A stretch of DNA of 64,000 nucleotides from Hippopus hippopus (GCA_946811185.2 OX328109.1:2232001-2296000); one strand, 5' to 3'. Positions 11,600 to 23,717 are shown, counted from the first letter of the stretch. Translations and numbers: made by a program. The notes: generated by a model not told the origin, from the letters alone.

Positions 11600-13161
11600 A
11601 TTATTGGCAGTGAGGGAACAGGTAAACATGGGCTAGCCAAGTGTCTTGCAGATATGGGTAATACAGTTGAGCTGAAAGTGTAAGCGGACAGTTCTTCATA
11701 ATTAACTCTTTACCACAGATTCCTGAGTTGTAACGACCTTCAGGAAAAACGTCTTGGAAAGCATTGTGGGAAAAGGAGAAAGCATTGTGAGAATAGGATA
11801 GAAGAAAATGCTGGTAGCCAGCATTTTCTTCTTTTTGGGAATATGTTTTCTACCTTAAATTAGAGCTTACGCTCATTTGTACCAAGTTTGATTTCGTTGT
11901 CTACTGAAACATGTATTTTAAATGTGGGAGTGACAGTGTCTAAAATGTGTTGTTTGGGAAAGGGACAAATGATCTACTGTTAGTTAACTTGTTTTCAAAT
12001 GACAAATATTAGACTTGTCCAACTGGGAAACTTCTGCAGATGACAAATTTTAAATTGATACAAATGGGCTTAGGTTTTCTGATAGGGAAGAAACCATTGG
12101 TAGCAAAGGAGAACTTTCTTGTTTCAAGCAATATCTCATTTTTGCACAATGATTTCAAAAGCCCTCTTCCCAAGGGCCATGAAAACATGAGGCAGTTTGA
12201 TATTTTATAAACCAAAGGAGCTGTTTTGATTTCCTGTCTTTAACTCGTTACCAGACATCAAAATTTTAAGCATTTGCAGAGGACACATTAACACTTTATA
12301 CCACACAATCCCGACTTTTAACGACCCTGAGAAAGAAGCCTTTTGAAAACATTGTGGGAAAAGGAGAAAATGCTGGTTACCAGCATTTTCTCCGTTTCCC
12401 ACAATGTTTTTACCCTTTCCAAAGGAAATGTCCATTTTTGAGTCAAAATAATTTTGTCGTCTGCAAATGCTTTCAATTTAAACCAGCCTTAAATTTTATC
12501 GTCTGGTAAAGAGTTAAAGCCAATTTACACTATGTGCCTTTTCATATCTGCTGCAACGTATGTGCTACATCACATCTTGTAAACCCTGAGGGAATTGCTT
12601 GCAGATCTGTAAAGCAGAGGAAATAGAACATGCTCTATTTCATCTGTTTTTCAGAAGAAAGTAATCCTCAATTAGTGCTCAGTACGCTAGATGCCAGCCC
12701 TTTATCTTGATAGTAAGTAAAGCTGTGGGGGTCTCTTTGTTGTCTGGTAAAGAGTTTATCCGTCATCAAAGAATCTCATGATTTTCACGACACTGAGAAA
12801 ACAGGCTTCTGCAAGCATTGTGGGAAAAGGAGAAAATGCTGATTACAAGCATTTCTTGTTTCCCATGATGTTTTCTGTCCTTTCAAAGACAAACATGTAC
12901 TTTTTAATCAGCAACTACTGAATAGGTAAACTAGACAATAGGAGGCAAATCTATTGAACATACCATGTAAACATGAAAAATATGCTTGAAATAAGACTTG
13001 CCTTATCATTCTGGTTAAACATCCTGTGTAAATCAGCCTTTAAGTATTACTCTAATGTTGGGACTTGTATTTGAAACAGAAGGAAACATTGCGAGAATTG
13101 GAACGGAAGCAGCATGAATGTACCTTTTTTCTGTTTTGTGATGCATATTGCTAATCGGTTT

Positions 13162-13215
<54 letters not shown>

Positions 13216-16200
13216 TTAATTTATTGCTTTATTGCTATCAGTTTATTGCAGGCATACATGTTGCAGTTTACCACTCCCAGCAAACAGTCCTGTTAGCCAA
13301 ATGAATGTACCATTTATCTGTTTTATGATGCATATTGCTCATAAAGAAAGGTAGGATGATATTTCATGAGGTTTTCTAACATGCATAGGTACAATACAGA
13401 TTCTTTTTTCGAATGAGTACATTGCAGAACCAATCTGTATTCTCCTCATCCAAAATTTAGACTGGTTCATCAGTGTATGAGTCAAATTTAATTTCATGTT
13501 GTACCCAAGGGTGTTTTTACACTTAAAGTGACAATAACTGCCAAAAGTAGACAAAGTAGGTGTTAAAATGCATTTGAATTTAACTCATACCATAGACATG
13601 TAAAAGTATGGAAATTACATTTATTGTGAAGATAACAGTCTGTTATTGTATGGTTGGTCCAATTGTTAGTCTGTGGCAGAGAAATTAATTTCAGAACTAG
13701 GTTACTGCCTACCAGGTCACTCTATCTTTTGTTTACTTTTAGCCTGATTTGAAATTCATTTTTTCTGCCAGCAACTAAAACTTGGACTGACCACATAATA
13801 ACAGATTGTCATCTTCACAATATTTTCCATACTTTTAAATAGTATGATTTAAATTTAAATGCATTTAAACACCTGAATTGTGTTTTTGGCTGCAATTTGG
13901 GCCTTTAAAGGCACATGAGGGGCCAAGAGTAAACAATACAGGAGTCAAACTTCAGACAAATTTAAATCATACCATTTAAGGTATTGATACTGTTATGAGT
14001 CTGATAATGTGTTTCAGTGGAATCTGTCGAAGTTCAAGTTGCTGATAGAAAAATGTGTGTAAATCTAGAACAGAAGCTGCTAACTTTAATTAAGAAATAA
14101 TCTTCTTTTTATCGTGGTTTATCGTTCAATAAACCATGCTTGTGAGTTATGAGGCACAATAAATAATCCACGAGGGCGATAGCCCGAGTGGTTTATTCAT
14201 TGTGCCTCATAACTCACAACGTTGTTTATTGAATGATAAACCACTATAGAAAGAAGATTATTTCGATTCTAACATGACCAACTCTTAATGAAAGGAAAAC
14301 AAGTTCATTCTTCGTGTAAAAACGCAGATGCATATTATATTCCATTGAATAAACCACGGCTGTTCCACATACTTACCAAAACAAAACCCTACTGCCAAGT
14401 CAGTAAATATGAGAAGAATCAAAATTCCAATAAAACCTTTAGGCATCAAACACACAAACAAGAAATTGCACCGTTTAACTGTTATATTTTCCTACTTTCA
14501 AGTGACAAAGAAGAATGAATCTTTCGTCAAGCATTAGAGTAGTAGTTCCTTCGAATGCTCAGAATATTACTCCACCCACTCCCAATCCCATTTCCAATGC
14601 AACACTGGACAATTTTGAACTAACCTTCAGCTTGAAAAGACACTTGATTTACATATGTTTACTAGTAACATTTCATATAGTTCCATCGTTGTCAATTTTT
14701 ATTAGATCTAAAACAGTTAGTATCAGTAAATCCTTGAAGATTTTCCTTCGTCCTTGGTCAAGGAGCGGAAAATGACAGTTAGTTTACATCAAGTGACCTT
14801 CATTGGTAAAATATCGGAGGGCGAAGACATGGAACAGCTACAGGCTACTTACTTTATTCAGAAAGACGTCACTCTGTATAGAATGACGTAGATTTTACCA
14901 CTCTTTCATTGCACTATGGTTATAGAGCCGAATTCACGTGTCATGTTAGAATTCTAGTTTTGAAATTAATTTTTCTGCCAGAGACTGGAACTGGAACCAA
15001 TATGGAACCAGTGATAATTGGTGAGAGAGAAATGAATCGTGTGGCAATAACTGTCACTAATCCTTGGAAAGAAATTTGCCAAGCTGGATTGCATTAAAAT
15101 TACTTGTAGCACACAATTTCTTCTGCTACCACAGTGTTTTCGAAAGACATCAGCTGCAAGACTAGAAAGGCCTTTGCAGATGGCAAAGTTAACAATTTAC
15201 AAGTCAGTCTTGAGTTTTAATGACCTCAAGGCAGAAGGCTTGCAAAAACATTGTGGGAAATGGACAAAATGCTGGTGACCAGCATTTTGTCCTTTCCCAC
15301 AATGTTTTCTATCCTTTGAAGACAATTTCTGTTATTTGAGCCACATCTTATTTGTTGTCTGCAAATGCTTTGAATTCTGAGTAAAAAAGAAAGCCATACT
15401 CTGACAAAAGAGGGCTTTATGCATATATGTGATCCATGATACCAAGCAAGCCATCATATACTTACAGATCGGTAAAATCTATCTTTTTTAACAACCAACT
15501 TAATCACGAGATACACTGGTCCCTGGGCATACAGAAAATTGACCAATAATGAAAAGTTTCGGCCAGGCCCAGGTCAGCCTGCATGGACTGCACAGGCTGA
15601 CCTGGGTCGATACTTTTTGCAGATGCATTAAGCCCCCTTTTGAAAGAGCATGGCTCACTTTGTGGTTTTGTTAATCTGTTTGTTTGATTACAGTTTTAAA
15701 AATCTGTTACACTGTATCGGTCAGGTGGATGTCGGATATTTCCTGGGAAGATCTGCTATAATTGTAAACAGATCAGGTGAGTAGCTTTCAGTCTCTGTTT
15801 ATAGAGAAAATTGTTTCCCAATTTGCAACTTTAACTCTTTATCGAGCAATTTCAAGTTTTACCAGCCTTTGGAAGAGAAGAATTTTGATAACATCATGGA
15901 AATGCTGATTCTCCTTTGCCCCCAATGTTTTCTGTCCTTTCAGAGACAAATCCCATTATTTGAGTTTTATCAAATATGTCGTCCGCAAATGCTTTCAATT
16001 TGGACAAGTGTAAAATTTTGTCGTCTGGTGAAGAGATAACGCATCTGAAACAGGAATCTTCTGTATTAATCCTCTACCATACAACAAAATTGTAGACTGG
16101 TCCAAATTGAAAGCATTTACAGACAACAGATTAAACATGGCGAAAGTGATTGGAATTGAATCAGAAAGGGTAGAAGCCATTGCAGGAAAAGGAGAAAATG

Positions 16201-18744
16201 TGGGTTACCATGGTCATAAACCCTTAGGCTGGTAAGTGTGACTCACTGACCTTTTGTGGACAGTGTAGATCAAGATCAGACTGCACAGAATAAGGAGATA
16301 TTTTTCTCAAAAAAATAAGTGTGAAATAGCAACATTCAGGTTTTTACGATCGGCTTAAAAGTTTCATTTCACTTATTTAGCAGGATAGGGGTTAAATCTC
16401 AGGATTGTGTGATGAAGGGTTTAGCTTTGTATATGGCCTGCAACACGTGAAAAGGGGCATTCGGGCATTTGCTTAGTGTCTTCCCGGATCAGCCTGCGGA
16501 GTCCTCGCTGACTAATCCGAAAGGACATTTTCTGTTTTTATGTACTTTCCTGTTTTGCGCAAGTCTACTGAAGAACAAAATCTAATGAAGTCCTAAAGTG
16601 CCGTCTCGCATTAGCCTGCGCAGGCTGATCCGAGACGATATTTTATGCAAAAGTCCAAATGCCCCTATTCACCTGTTGCAAGCCATATCTGCATTATCTT
16701 TGACAGACTAAATTTTCATCACGTACAATCGTGTAGGTCAGAGGCAGATACTTTGCATGCATAGATAACTTAGGCAGTTGTTTTTTGACAAACTTTGCCC
16801 GCTGTAAATCAGCATTTTCTTCTTTTCCCATGATGTTTTCAGCGCTGTTAGAATCTGGTTTCATCAATTGAGCCACTTTTAATTTGTCGTCTGCGACAGC
16901 TTTAAATTTGGACAAGTGTGAAATTTTGTCAATTGGTAAAGGTTTAATCTAAACATTCATTTATTCATGGTACAGGTAATTCAACAGAAGAAGTTCTACC
17001 ATTTTCAGATATCAGAAACATTGGGGCCCAGTATGGAATTCCTGTTTTATTCAGAAATACACAGGTAAAAATAACATCTCACAAATGTGTTTATGTACTA
17101 TTGAATGTATACGAGTGGTGCTCTGGCAAAAGATTTGATGCATCTTCCTGATGCAGATAGCAAACGAGATGTCACATGATGATGCATCCATAAAATCCAT
17201 TTTGTTTAATAGCTGACTGAATCGTCAGGTAGTCTGGTCCTTTGACATGTAGAAAATTGATGTATAGCAAAAGGTTTTGATCCAGGACGGCCTGCGTGGA
17301 CTGCACAGGCAGACATGGGTCAATACTTTTTGCAAATGTATTAAACATCCTTTTCATAGGGCATGGCTGATATAGAAATTTGACTCTATAGTCCTGCCAA
17401 TTCAAAGAATTTGAAAACAGCTTGGAAAAAGCAGCAAAGGTGTAAGACAAGCCAGTGTTGCCTTTCGAGCCATTTTGTCCATGTCTCATTTTTTTTTAAT
17501 ACCTTTCCTGTTTTCCAGATAATTTTTGCTTTGTGTCAAGCCCTTTGCCTAGCCATGTAGCTCAGTGGTTATTTTATCTGACTCGTGACCTGGTGGTTCT
17601 GGGTTTGATACCCAGCACTGATGGCCATGATATGACCTAAGCTGTTAAAGTGGTGCTAAACTTCAATACAACCAGCCAACTTAATCCTTTACCAAACTAC
17701 TCTGAGCACTGTTTAGAGAAAAAAACTTACATCTTTTATTTTGCTCAAATCCGCTGATGGAATCCTTTTTTGACTTAAGTTTGAGTTCATTATTTTAGAT
17801 GCATACTAACACTGATACACTTTGATAACATTCTCAAATCCTTACTTGACAACACAACTCAAAAACGCAAAATAAATGGACTTATCTCAGTTTACAGACC
17901 CTCCTTTTGGAAGAAATTTACAGAAGAACATTGGAATTATATTGGACACCAGCATTTTTTCCCCCTTTTTCAACGTTTTGTACCCTTTTAGAAACAAATC
18001 CGATCATTAAGGACTTGTCCTATTTGTCATATCATACCCTGTTTATTTGTACGAGTCGCAGAATTTTTTGACTGGTAAATAATTTTGTAATGTTTGACAA
18101 TGGGCCATGCTCTGGTAAAAGGGGGGTTTAGTAATGCATCTCCGTGATGCATGATACCAAGCAAGTCATGATATGGCCTGCAACATGCGAAAAGGGGCAT
18201 TCGGACATTTGCGTAAAGTGTCGTTTCAGATCAGCCTGCGCGGCGCAGGCTAATCTGGAATGACACATTCCATTTTGTATGTAATTTTCTGTTTTGCGCA
18301 AGTCTACTTTAGCACAAAATCTAATGTAGTCATAAAGTGCCATCTCGAGACGACACTTTACTCAAATGTCCGAATGCCCCTTTTCGCGTATTGCAAGCCA
18401 TATCATAATGAACCCATAAAATCCATTTTGTCTTACAACCAACTGAACCCTGCGGTAGAATGCAGTCAGCAGGCTGACCTGGGTGGATACTTTTTGTATA
18501 TGCATTAAACTCCCTTTTCACAGAGCATGGCTCAAGTAACTTAGTGTTTAATTCTTAGGTGAATGAAGAATTGGCTGAATTAGGTCGAACCTTGATGAGC
18601 ATGATAGAGACGGCCCTTGGTCACTATAGCAATATAACACCGCTACTGTATGATGCCATATATGTCGAGGAACAGAGTGTGAGCGATAAATCTTTGACAG
18701 TCAGCAGAGAAGGGTCAAGGTCAAAGAGGGTTTCTGTGTCCTGA
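11600..18744 (+). CDS. CENPM: CENP-M homologue (kinetochore CCAN subunit, small-GTPase-like), partial model
   Basis: Four exons are supported: 11600-11679 (or to 11677), 15694-15776, 16976-17064 and 18559-18744 (stop TGA 18742). Phases agree across the last three (phase 1 after 15776, phase 0 after 17064). Matches to vertebrate CENP-M include VDVGYFLGR (human VDASFFLGK), the segment around QYGIPVLF (human TYQSPLLY) and GHYSNITPLLYDAI near the end (human GHVPGVSALNLLSL). The first listed exon holds the beta1/P-loop region IIGSEGTGKHGLAKCLADM. CENP-M is an inner-kinetochore subunit of the CENP-H/I/K/M group with a G-protein fold that does not bind nucleotide in human. Missing here: the initiator exon, and the exon for the second and third strands (about 30 residues) expected between 11680 and 15693. 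The C-terminal 20 residues after YVEEQSV are serine- and arginine-rich. Long introns are filled with MITEs. The identity is inferred from remembered alignment. Confidence 0.72.
11702..11860. repeat. Family A MITE with internal duplication
   Basis: Left end TTAACTCTTTACCA. The arm segment AGCATTGTGGGAAAAGGAGAAA is repeated (11759, 11781) before the GCTGGTAGCCAGC centre; the right end is degraded. Confidence 0.6.
12288..12517. repeat. Family A MITE, near full length
   Basis: TTAA at both ends, left arm ACAATCCCGACTTTTAACGA, central hairpin 12345-12415, right arm TTTTGTCGTCTGCAAATGC and TCTGGTAAAGAGTTAA. Confidence 0.85.
13114..13340 (+). repeat. (GT)n microsatellite between two copies of a ~40-bp sequence
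   Basis: A GT run of about 34 units spans 13144-13210. GAATGTACC...CTGTTTT...ATGCATATTGCT occurs at 13112-13154 and again at 13299-13340. Confidence 0.8.
13490..13930. repeat. Palindromic dispersed repeat (AACAGATTGTCATCTTCACA family)
   Basis: Inverted arms contain TTGTGAAGATAACAGTCTGTTATTG and its complement, plus AAATGCATTTGAATTTAA / TTTAAATTTAAATGCATTT. Related pieces: 8360-8530, 20570-20850, 21085-21240, 53235-53600. Confidence 0.6.
14095..14272. repeat. Large near-perfect palindrome
   Basis: Arms containing GTGGTTTATCGTTCAATAAA and TTGTGAGTTATGAGGCACAA pair with their complements across a GGGCGATAGCCC-type centre near 14185. It is a hairpin MITE with no other copy seen in the window. 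Confidence 0.7.
15189..15385. repeat. Family A MITE
   Basis: Left TTAACAATTTACAAG, hairpin with GACAAAATGCTGGTGACCAGC, right part TTTGTTGTCTGCAAATGC; the right terminus is lost. Confidence 0.65.
15391..15657. repeat. Inverted-repeat element, family B
   Basis: Left CCATACTCTGACAAAAGAGG, right CCCCCTTTTGAAAGAGCATG (inverted). Internal hairpin CCCAGGTCAGCCTGCATGG / GCACAGGCTGACCTGGG. Confidence 0.75.
15831..16040. repeat. Family A MITE, diverged
   Basis: Left TTAACTCTTTATCGAG, degraded centre, then TCGTCCGCAAATGCTTTCAA and TCTGGTGAAGAGAT. It is followed directly by another partial copy in opposite arm order (16060-16205). Confidence 0.6.
16431..16688. repeat. Inverted-repeat element, family C
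   Basis: ATATGGCCTGCAACACGTG at the left, TTGCAAGCCATAT at the right. CENP-M exon 16976-17064 lies 287 bp downstream. Confidence 0.8.
17551..17685 (+). mobile_element. tRNA-derived SINE, family 3
   Basis: A-box text TAGCTCAGTGGTTATTTTAT and B box GGGTTTGATACCC, with 3' end ATATGACCTAAGCTGTTAAA. Longer relatives: 26612-26845, 51814-52085. Confidence 0.65.
18108..18530. repeat. Family B element interrupted by family C
   Basis: Left B end GGGCCATGCTCTGGTAAAAG and right B end CTCCCTTTTCACAGAGCATG enclose a complete C element (18171-18403). B text continues on both sides (CCAAGCAAGTCAT ... CCCATAAAATCCATTTTGTC). Confidence 0.75.
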
Positions 18745-19065
18745 AATATAGACAAATTTTTATGCCTCCAGTAGGATGGCATATAGCAGTAGCACTGTCT
18801 GTCCGTCTATTCCACTTGTCGTTTCCTCGGAACTCCAGTTATTTTCTAGCAACCAGCATTTTCTTCATTTCCCAGGATGTTTTCAGAGACAAAAAATCTT
18901 AGGATTGTTGGTAAAGTGTAAAATACATGTATATGTGATGAAAAAACATTGCAGAAAGAGGACAGACTGCACATAGTTTCTCCTTTTGTCAATTTCTACT
19001 TTTTCCACACTGTTTTTAGAAGTACTATGCTGCATTAGAGAAGACATGGAGATAATGTGATGCAT
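18745..19065. other. Stretch 3' of the CENP-M stop codon
   Basis: Contains short family A fragments (AACCAGCATTTTCTTCATTTCCC near 18859) and no clear polyadenylation hexamer close to the stop codon; the first AATAAA-type text is near 19475. Confidence 0.4.
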
Positions 19066-19066
19066 T

Positions 19067-19292
19067 TACCTGTTTACAAAACAATCCCATGTTCTAATGA
19101 CTTTGAGGAAGAAGGCTTTTGAAAACAGTGTGGGAAAAGGAGAAAATGCTGGTTACCAGCATTTTCTTCTTTCCCCACAATGTTTTCTACACTTCCAAAG
19201 GTAAATTTTAGTTTTTGAGCGACATTTAATTTGTTGCCTGCAAATGTTTTTCTTTCACCAGTCAATAATTCTGTTCTTCGGTAGAGAGTTAA
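19067..19292. repeat. Family A MITE
   Basis: Hairpin 19115-19188 with TGCTGGTTACCAGCA centre; right end GGTAGAGAGTTAA. Confidence 0.7.
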
Positions 19293-19559
19293 ATCTTATC
19301 TGGGGAACAATGTCAGAGAAAATGGGCAAGACAAAATTGAAAGAAACATTTCAAACTATGAAGTAATATCTATTCAAATATTTGATGAATATTCTATCAC
19401 ATTATAAAATTTAAAAAAAAATATTAATACAACTACACATATATGTATTGCCAAGACATCTATCTCTCAAGAAAAATAAAAAAAAAAACCTTTAGCAAAT
19501 AAGGAAATATCCATTGCAAGAATATGTGCAGCATCTTGTCATGAAATGAGTATGACACT

Positions 19560-20530
19560 TTACCAAACAATTCCATGTTTTAATGACCCTGACAGGCAAG
19601 GCTTTGGAAATATGTGAGAGGATATAAAAGAGAAAATGCTGGTATCTAGGATTTTCTCCTTTTTCCACACACTGTGAAACAAATCCCATCCAAATTTAAT
19701 TTGCCCTCTGCAAATGATTTAATTTGCACGAGTCTAGAATATTGTCATCTGGTAAAAGGTTAATTTACCTGACAACAAAATTCTGAATTTGACCATACTG
19801 AAAACATTTGAAGACAATTCAAATGTAACACACATGATAGGATTTATCTCGGATTGAAAATATTTCAATGTTTCAAAGGCAATAGGGTCGTCTAGTACAT
19901 TGTGCCTCGAAACATTGCGGGACAAGAACAAAATGCTGGTGACAGCATATTCTTCTTCACCCACGATAGGATTTATCTCGGGGTAGAAAATATTGTGGAT
20001 TAAGGAGCAAAATGCTTTTTTTTTTTTATATCTCTTGTCAACATTTTCAAAGGCCTTCTTCCTCTAGCTTGTATAACTATGGGTTGCCTGGTACGTTGTG
20101 CCTCAAATGATGGGATTTGTCTTCCAAAAGGTTGAATGAAACATTGTAGAGCAAGAAGAAAACGCTTGCGACCAGCATTTTCTTCTTCACAAAGGATGGA
20201 TTCAGAAGCCTTCATCCTTAAGGCTCTTAAAACAATGGATTGTTTGGAAAAGGACTGAAATGTTACAATAAATATGTTACATTACTATAAAACAGAAATG
20301 TTAATAATAAAAAAAAAAAGACATATCTTTACCAGACGACAAAGTTCTAGACCTGTCCAATTTGACAATATTTGCAGAGAAAAACATAAACAACGATGGC
20401 AGAAAATGATGGCATAGTCTCTGAAAAGATATAAAAAATATTGAGAGAAAAGGAGAAAATGCTGGTTACCAGCATTTTCTCCATTTCCCACAATGTTTTC
20501 AAAAGCCTTCTTCCTTAGGGTTGTTCAAAA
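19560..20530. repeat. Cluster of four to five diverged family A copies
   Basis: Hairpin centres near 19638, 19940, 20170 and 20465. The text GGTACGTTGTGCCTC / GTACATTGTGCCTC recurs near 19896 and 20090, which suggests a local duplication inside the cluster. Confidence 0.6.
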
Positions 20531-20848
20531 GTTTTCAAAACAAATCTTACCAGTTGAGACATATCTACTTTGTTGTCTATCTATACTTTTAACGTGGACT
20601 TTCTCTAATACTGTGGTCTGATAAATAATTAAAGGCCCCATAGCTACCAAAAGTAAACAATGCAGGTGTAAAAATGCATTTAAATTTAAATCATACCATG
20701 TAAAAGTATGTAAATTATTGTGAAGATGACAATCTGTTATTGTATGGTCAGTCCATGTGTTAGTGGCTGGCAGAAAAATGAAATATAAAACTAGGTTAAA
20801 AGTTGCCAGGTCGCTCAATTTTTATTTACTTTTTACCTGATTTAAAAA

Positions 20849-21090
20849 TAATTTGTTTGTTTGTTTGAATGGTGTATTACGCCGCTTTCAACATTATTTC
20901 AGTCATACCATGGCGACAACTCACATATTCATGTTTTCCTGGGTTTAACAAGTACTAGACTGGGGCTCTGAAGTGTCTTGCCCAAGGACACTCCTGTGAA
21001 AAGCCCAGTGGAGCCAGTGAGGCTTGAACCTGGGGCCTCCAGGTCACGAATCCAACACCTAACCACTGAGCCACACAGGACCCCTGATTT
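20849..21090 (-). mobile_element. tRNA-derived SINE, family 1 (reverse)
   Basis: Reverse copy: GTTTGTTTGAATGGTGTATT tail first, CTTGCCCAAGGACACTCC in the middle and GGTTAGGTGTTGGATTCGTG... head last. The body is well preserved. Confidence 0.75.
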
Positions 21091-21359
21091 AAAAATAAAC
21101 TGTTATGCCAGGGACTATAACTTGGACCAATCTAACAGTAATAGACTGTCATCTTCACATTATTTTCCATACCTTTAAATGGTATGATTAAATTAAAATG
21201 CATTTTACCGTCCTTTGTTTACTTTTGTCAACTATAGAGTCTTTAATTGTTAACATATGAGATTGTTTCATAAAGGGCTTATACCCAATCAAGTCCTTTA
21301 AATAAGAAAACAGATAATATAACCATTCACCAAACAAGAATTACACACACACACACGTC

Positions 21360-21589
21360 TTAACTCTTTACCAAAGGACAAACTTTTAGATTTGTCCAAA
21401 TTGAAAGCATTTGCAGACAAAAAAATAACTATTACTCAAAAAATTGAAATTTGTTTTGGGAAGGATGGAAAACATTGTGGGAAAGTAGAAAATGCTGGTG
21501 ATCAGCATTTTCTCCTTTTCCCACAATGTTTTCAAAGGCTTTCTTCCACAGGTTTGTTAAAAACTCGGGACTGTGTGGTAAAGGGTTAA
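21360..21589. repeat. Family A MITE, reference-quality copy
   Basis: TTAACTCTTTACCA at the left and TGGTAAAGGGTTAA at the right are perfect ends. Inner TTGAAAGCATTTGCAGAC; hairpin 21468-21535. Confidence 0.9.
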
Positions 21590-21632
21590 GCTAAAAGGGG
21601 AGATAATTCTTCAAATCTTCAGCAAAGGCATG

Positions 21633-21863
21633 TTAACTCTTTACCAGAGAACAGAAATTTGGAGTTGTCCAAATTGAAAGCATTTGCAGATGACAATTTA
21701 AATGTGGCTGGAGTTTTGAGATTTGGCTGTAATAGAGAAAAAAACATTGTGGGGAAAAAGGAGAAATTGCTGGTTACCAGCATTTTCTCCTGTTCCTACA
21801 TCGTTTTTAAAAGCTTTCTTCCTCAAGGTCATTAAAAGTATACATTGAGTGGTTAAGGGTTAA
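21633..21863. repeat. Family A MITE
   Basis: Same orientation as the preceding copy 43 bp away: TTAACTCTTTACCAGAG at the left, GGTTAAGGGTTAA at the right. Confidence 0.85.
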
Positions 21864-22804
21864 AAAATACAACTTGTACTATCTTTTCTTATTGTTTCAA
21901 TAAAATGACAAAAAAAAAAATGTGTGGCAGGAATTTGCACAACAAATTTACCTATATGAAAATGTTCAAAGATACATTAGCAAACAGGCAGCTTGCAGAT
22001 AAGCAGCTTGATTTCACTAAAATTCTGAAAACAATTGGCGCTTTTTGCAGTTTCAATAATGAGACGTTTACAGTGCTTCTTTTCATATTTGGACATTCAT
22101 TGTACACCACTCAAGATCTCAAGTCCATCGTTAATTTTCCAGTAGCAAAGATGGGACACAGTACTGTCTCTGTTTCATGGGTTTACTTTGTATGCAGCGA
22201 AATGCAATCAACTTTTAGTGACAAACATGACCCAAGACAAATTATGAAACCTAATTACCTAAAGTTCTCGTAGAAGCCCTTTATAATATGTTAATCTAAA
22301 AAAAAACTGATGAAATTTTTCGTATGTGGCGGCCATGTTGTGTCTGTTCATGGGAACGTAAACACCTCATGTAACATGAAATAAACTGTTTTTTTCTTTT
22401 ATTTAGCGTTTAAATTGAAAATATTTATTTTTCAAAGTAAGGATTAATAAATACTCAAGCAACAGGTATGTTCAAATCCTAGCTTTGCGCTCAATTTGTT
22501 AAATTAGGAGAGTTCAAACATGCACACAAAACCTTTGCGGAAATTTCAACAATTTTTTCACAATCTTCTCTGTACCTTGGGGTACAGTCATCTGTACTAG
22601 GCTTTTTGGGGGAGGAAGGGGGGATACTAACCTTTATAGTGCCTTTCACAACTTTTATTGCTTTGGTGGTCAGTGTAGATCAAGATCAGGCTGCACAAAA
22701 CTTGCATTCTGATCTATGATCTGCACTGTCCTCTTTGATAAGACATTTTTGATGAGAGTAACTTTACTATTGCAATTTTATTGGTCAATTTACTAGTCTA
22801 AAAA

Positions 22805-23717
22805 GGTATCAAGACAAGACAGTTCCCCAACACAAGTTTTCGAGACAGTTCCCCGACAGATTTGAAGACAGTTCCCCGACATTTTTGAAGACAGTTCCCC
22901 GACACTTTTGTTTCGTGTCAAATAACCTTTTATTGACAATTATGATTGATAATTAGGAGATATTAGAAATATTCTTAGATAATTGATGTTGTGATCAGGT
23001 TATTAGTACCTTGTGAAGATGAGTTCTATATACATTGACGGGTAGATCTTCTCATTCTTTTATGGGTGAATTCACAATTGTCATGCAAACAAAAGAATTT
23101 TAAAGGGGCTTTTAGCGAGCATGAAAGTTGATCAAAGATATGTTTTGAGTTTATTCTTTAAACTGTTTTGATAATTTGTACTTCTTTTTATTTTTAATTT
23201 GTAGTTTAGTTGCATTTTTTATTTTAAATTTCAATGCGTATTCCTTTACGTTTTATAGAAATACTTTAGAGAGAGCGAGGAGGAGGGGGGATTTACCTGA
23301 GTGAAATACCTTTTCTGTTTACCTAGTACACTTGGTCAGGGATCTTATATACACATCCTAAAATTTTACATACATGTATATTGCATGTACCATTTAGGAA
23401 AATGTAGTTTATAAAATATAGTTACAGAAAATCATAGACCTTTCACGAGGCCATTATGGAAAATTAAATACAATCTCACAGTCACCAAATGTACTTGTCA
23501 ATTACAGGTACAAACACTTCAATCAGTTACAAAATATCATTTATCCGTAAAATCCTTGATCAACTATTTTCATCCATGATAATTGTCATTTGACATAGAC
23601 AAAAAGTGTCGGGGAATTGTCTTCAAAAGTGTCGGGGAACTGTCTCCAAATCTGTCGGGGAACTGTCTCAAAAACTTGTGTCGGGGAACTGTCTTGTCAG
23701 GGAACTGTCTTGTTCCC
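22805..23717. mobile_element. Foldback DNA element with subrepeated ~110-bp terminal inverted repeats and 9-bp TSD
   Basis: Flanked by identical GTCTAAAAA (22796-22804, 23718-23726). Inverted ends 22805-22910 and 23600-23717 are each made of four to five tandem units of the type GACAGTTCCCCGACA with 8-15 bp spacers. The interior is non-coding AT-rich sequence. A 9-bp duplication points to a Mutator-like mobiliser. Confidence 0.8.

Noticed and set aside
12345..12415. MITE hairpins as microRNA genes or Rho-independent-type terminators
   Set aside because: The same hairpin recurs in dozens of copies inside a bounded TTAA element, so a transposon explanation is simpler; no evidence of processing is available from sequence.
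14909..15097. Possible CENP-M middle exon (contains RVAITVTNP)
   Set aside because: The frame overlaps text of a dispersed repeat (TTTTTCTGCCAG...GAACTGG), and the similarity to the expected strand is weak.
17551..17625. Functional tRNA genes (also at 25471, 44665, 52393, 58115)
   Set aside because: A and B boxes are present, but the heads lack a pairing acceptor stem and are joined to SINE bodies and tails.
21905..22273. 122-codon open frame on + starting MTKKKMCGR
   Set aside because: It starts with ATG and is moderately long, but I see no known motif, no adjoining exon and no promoter. Not supported enough to call; a transcript would change this.
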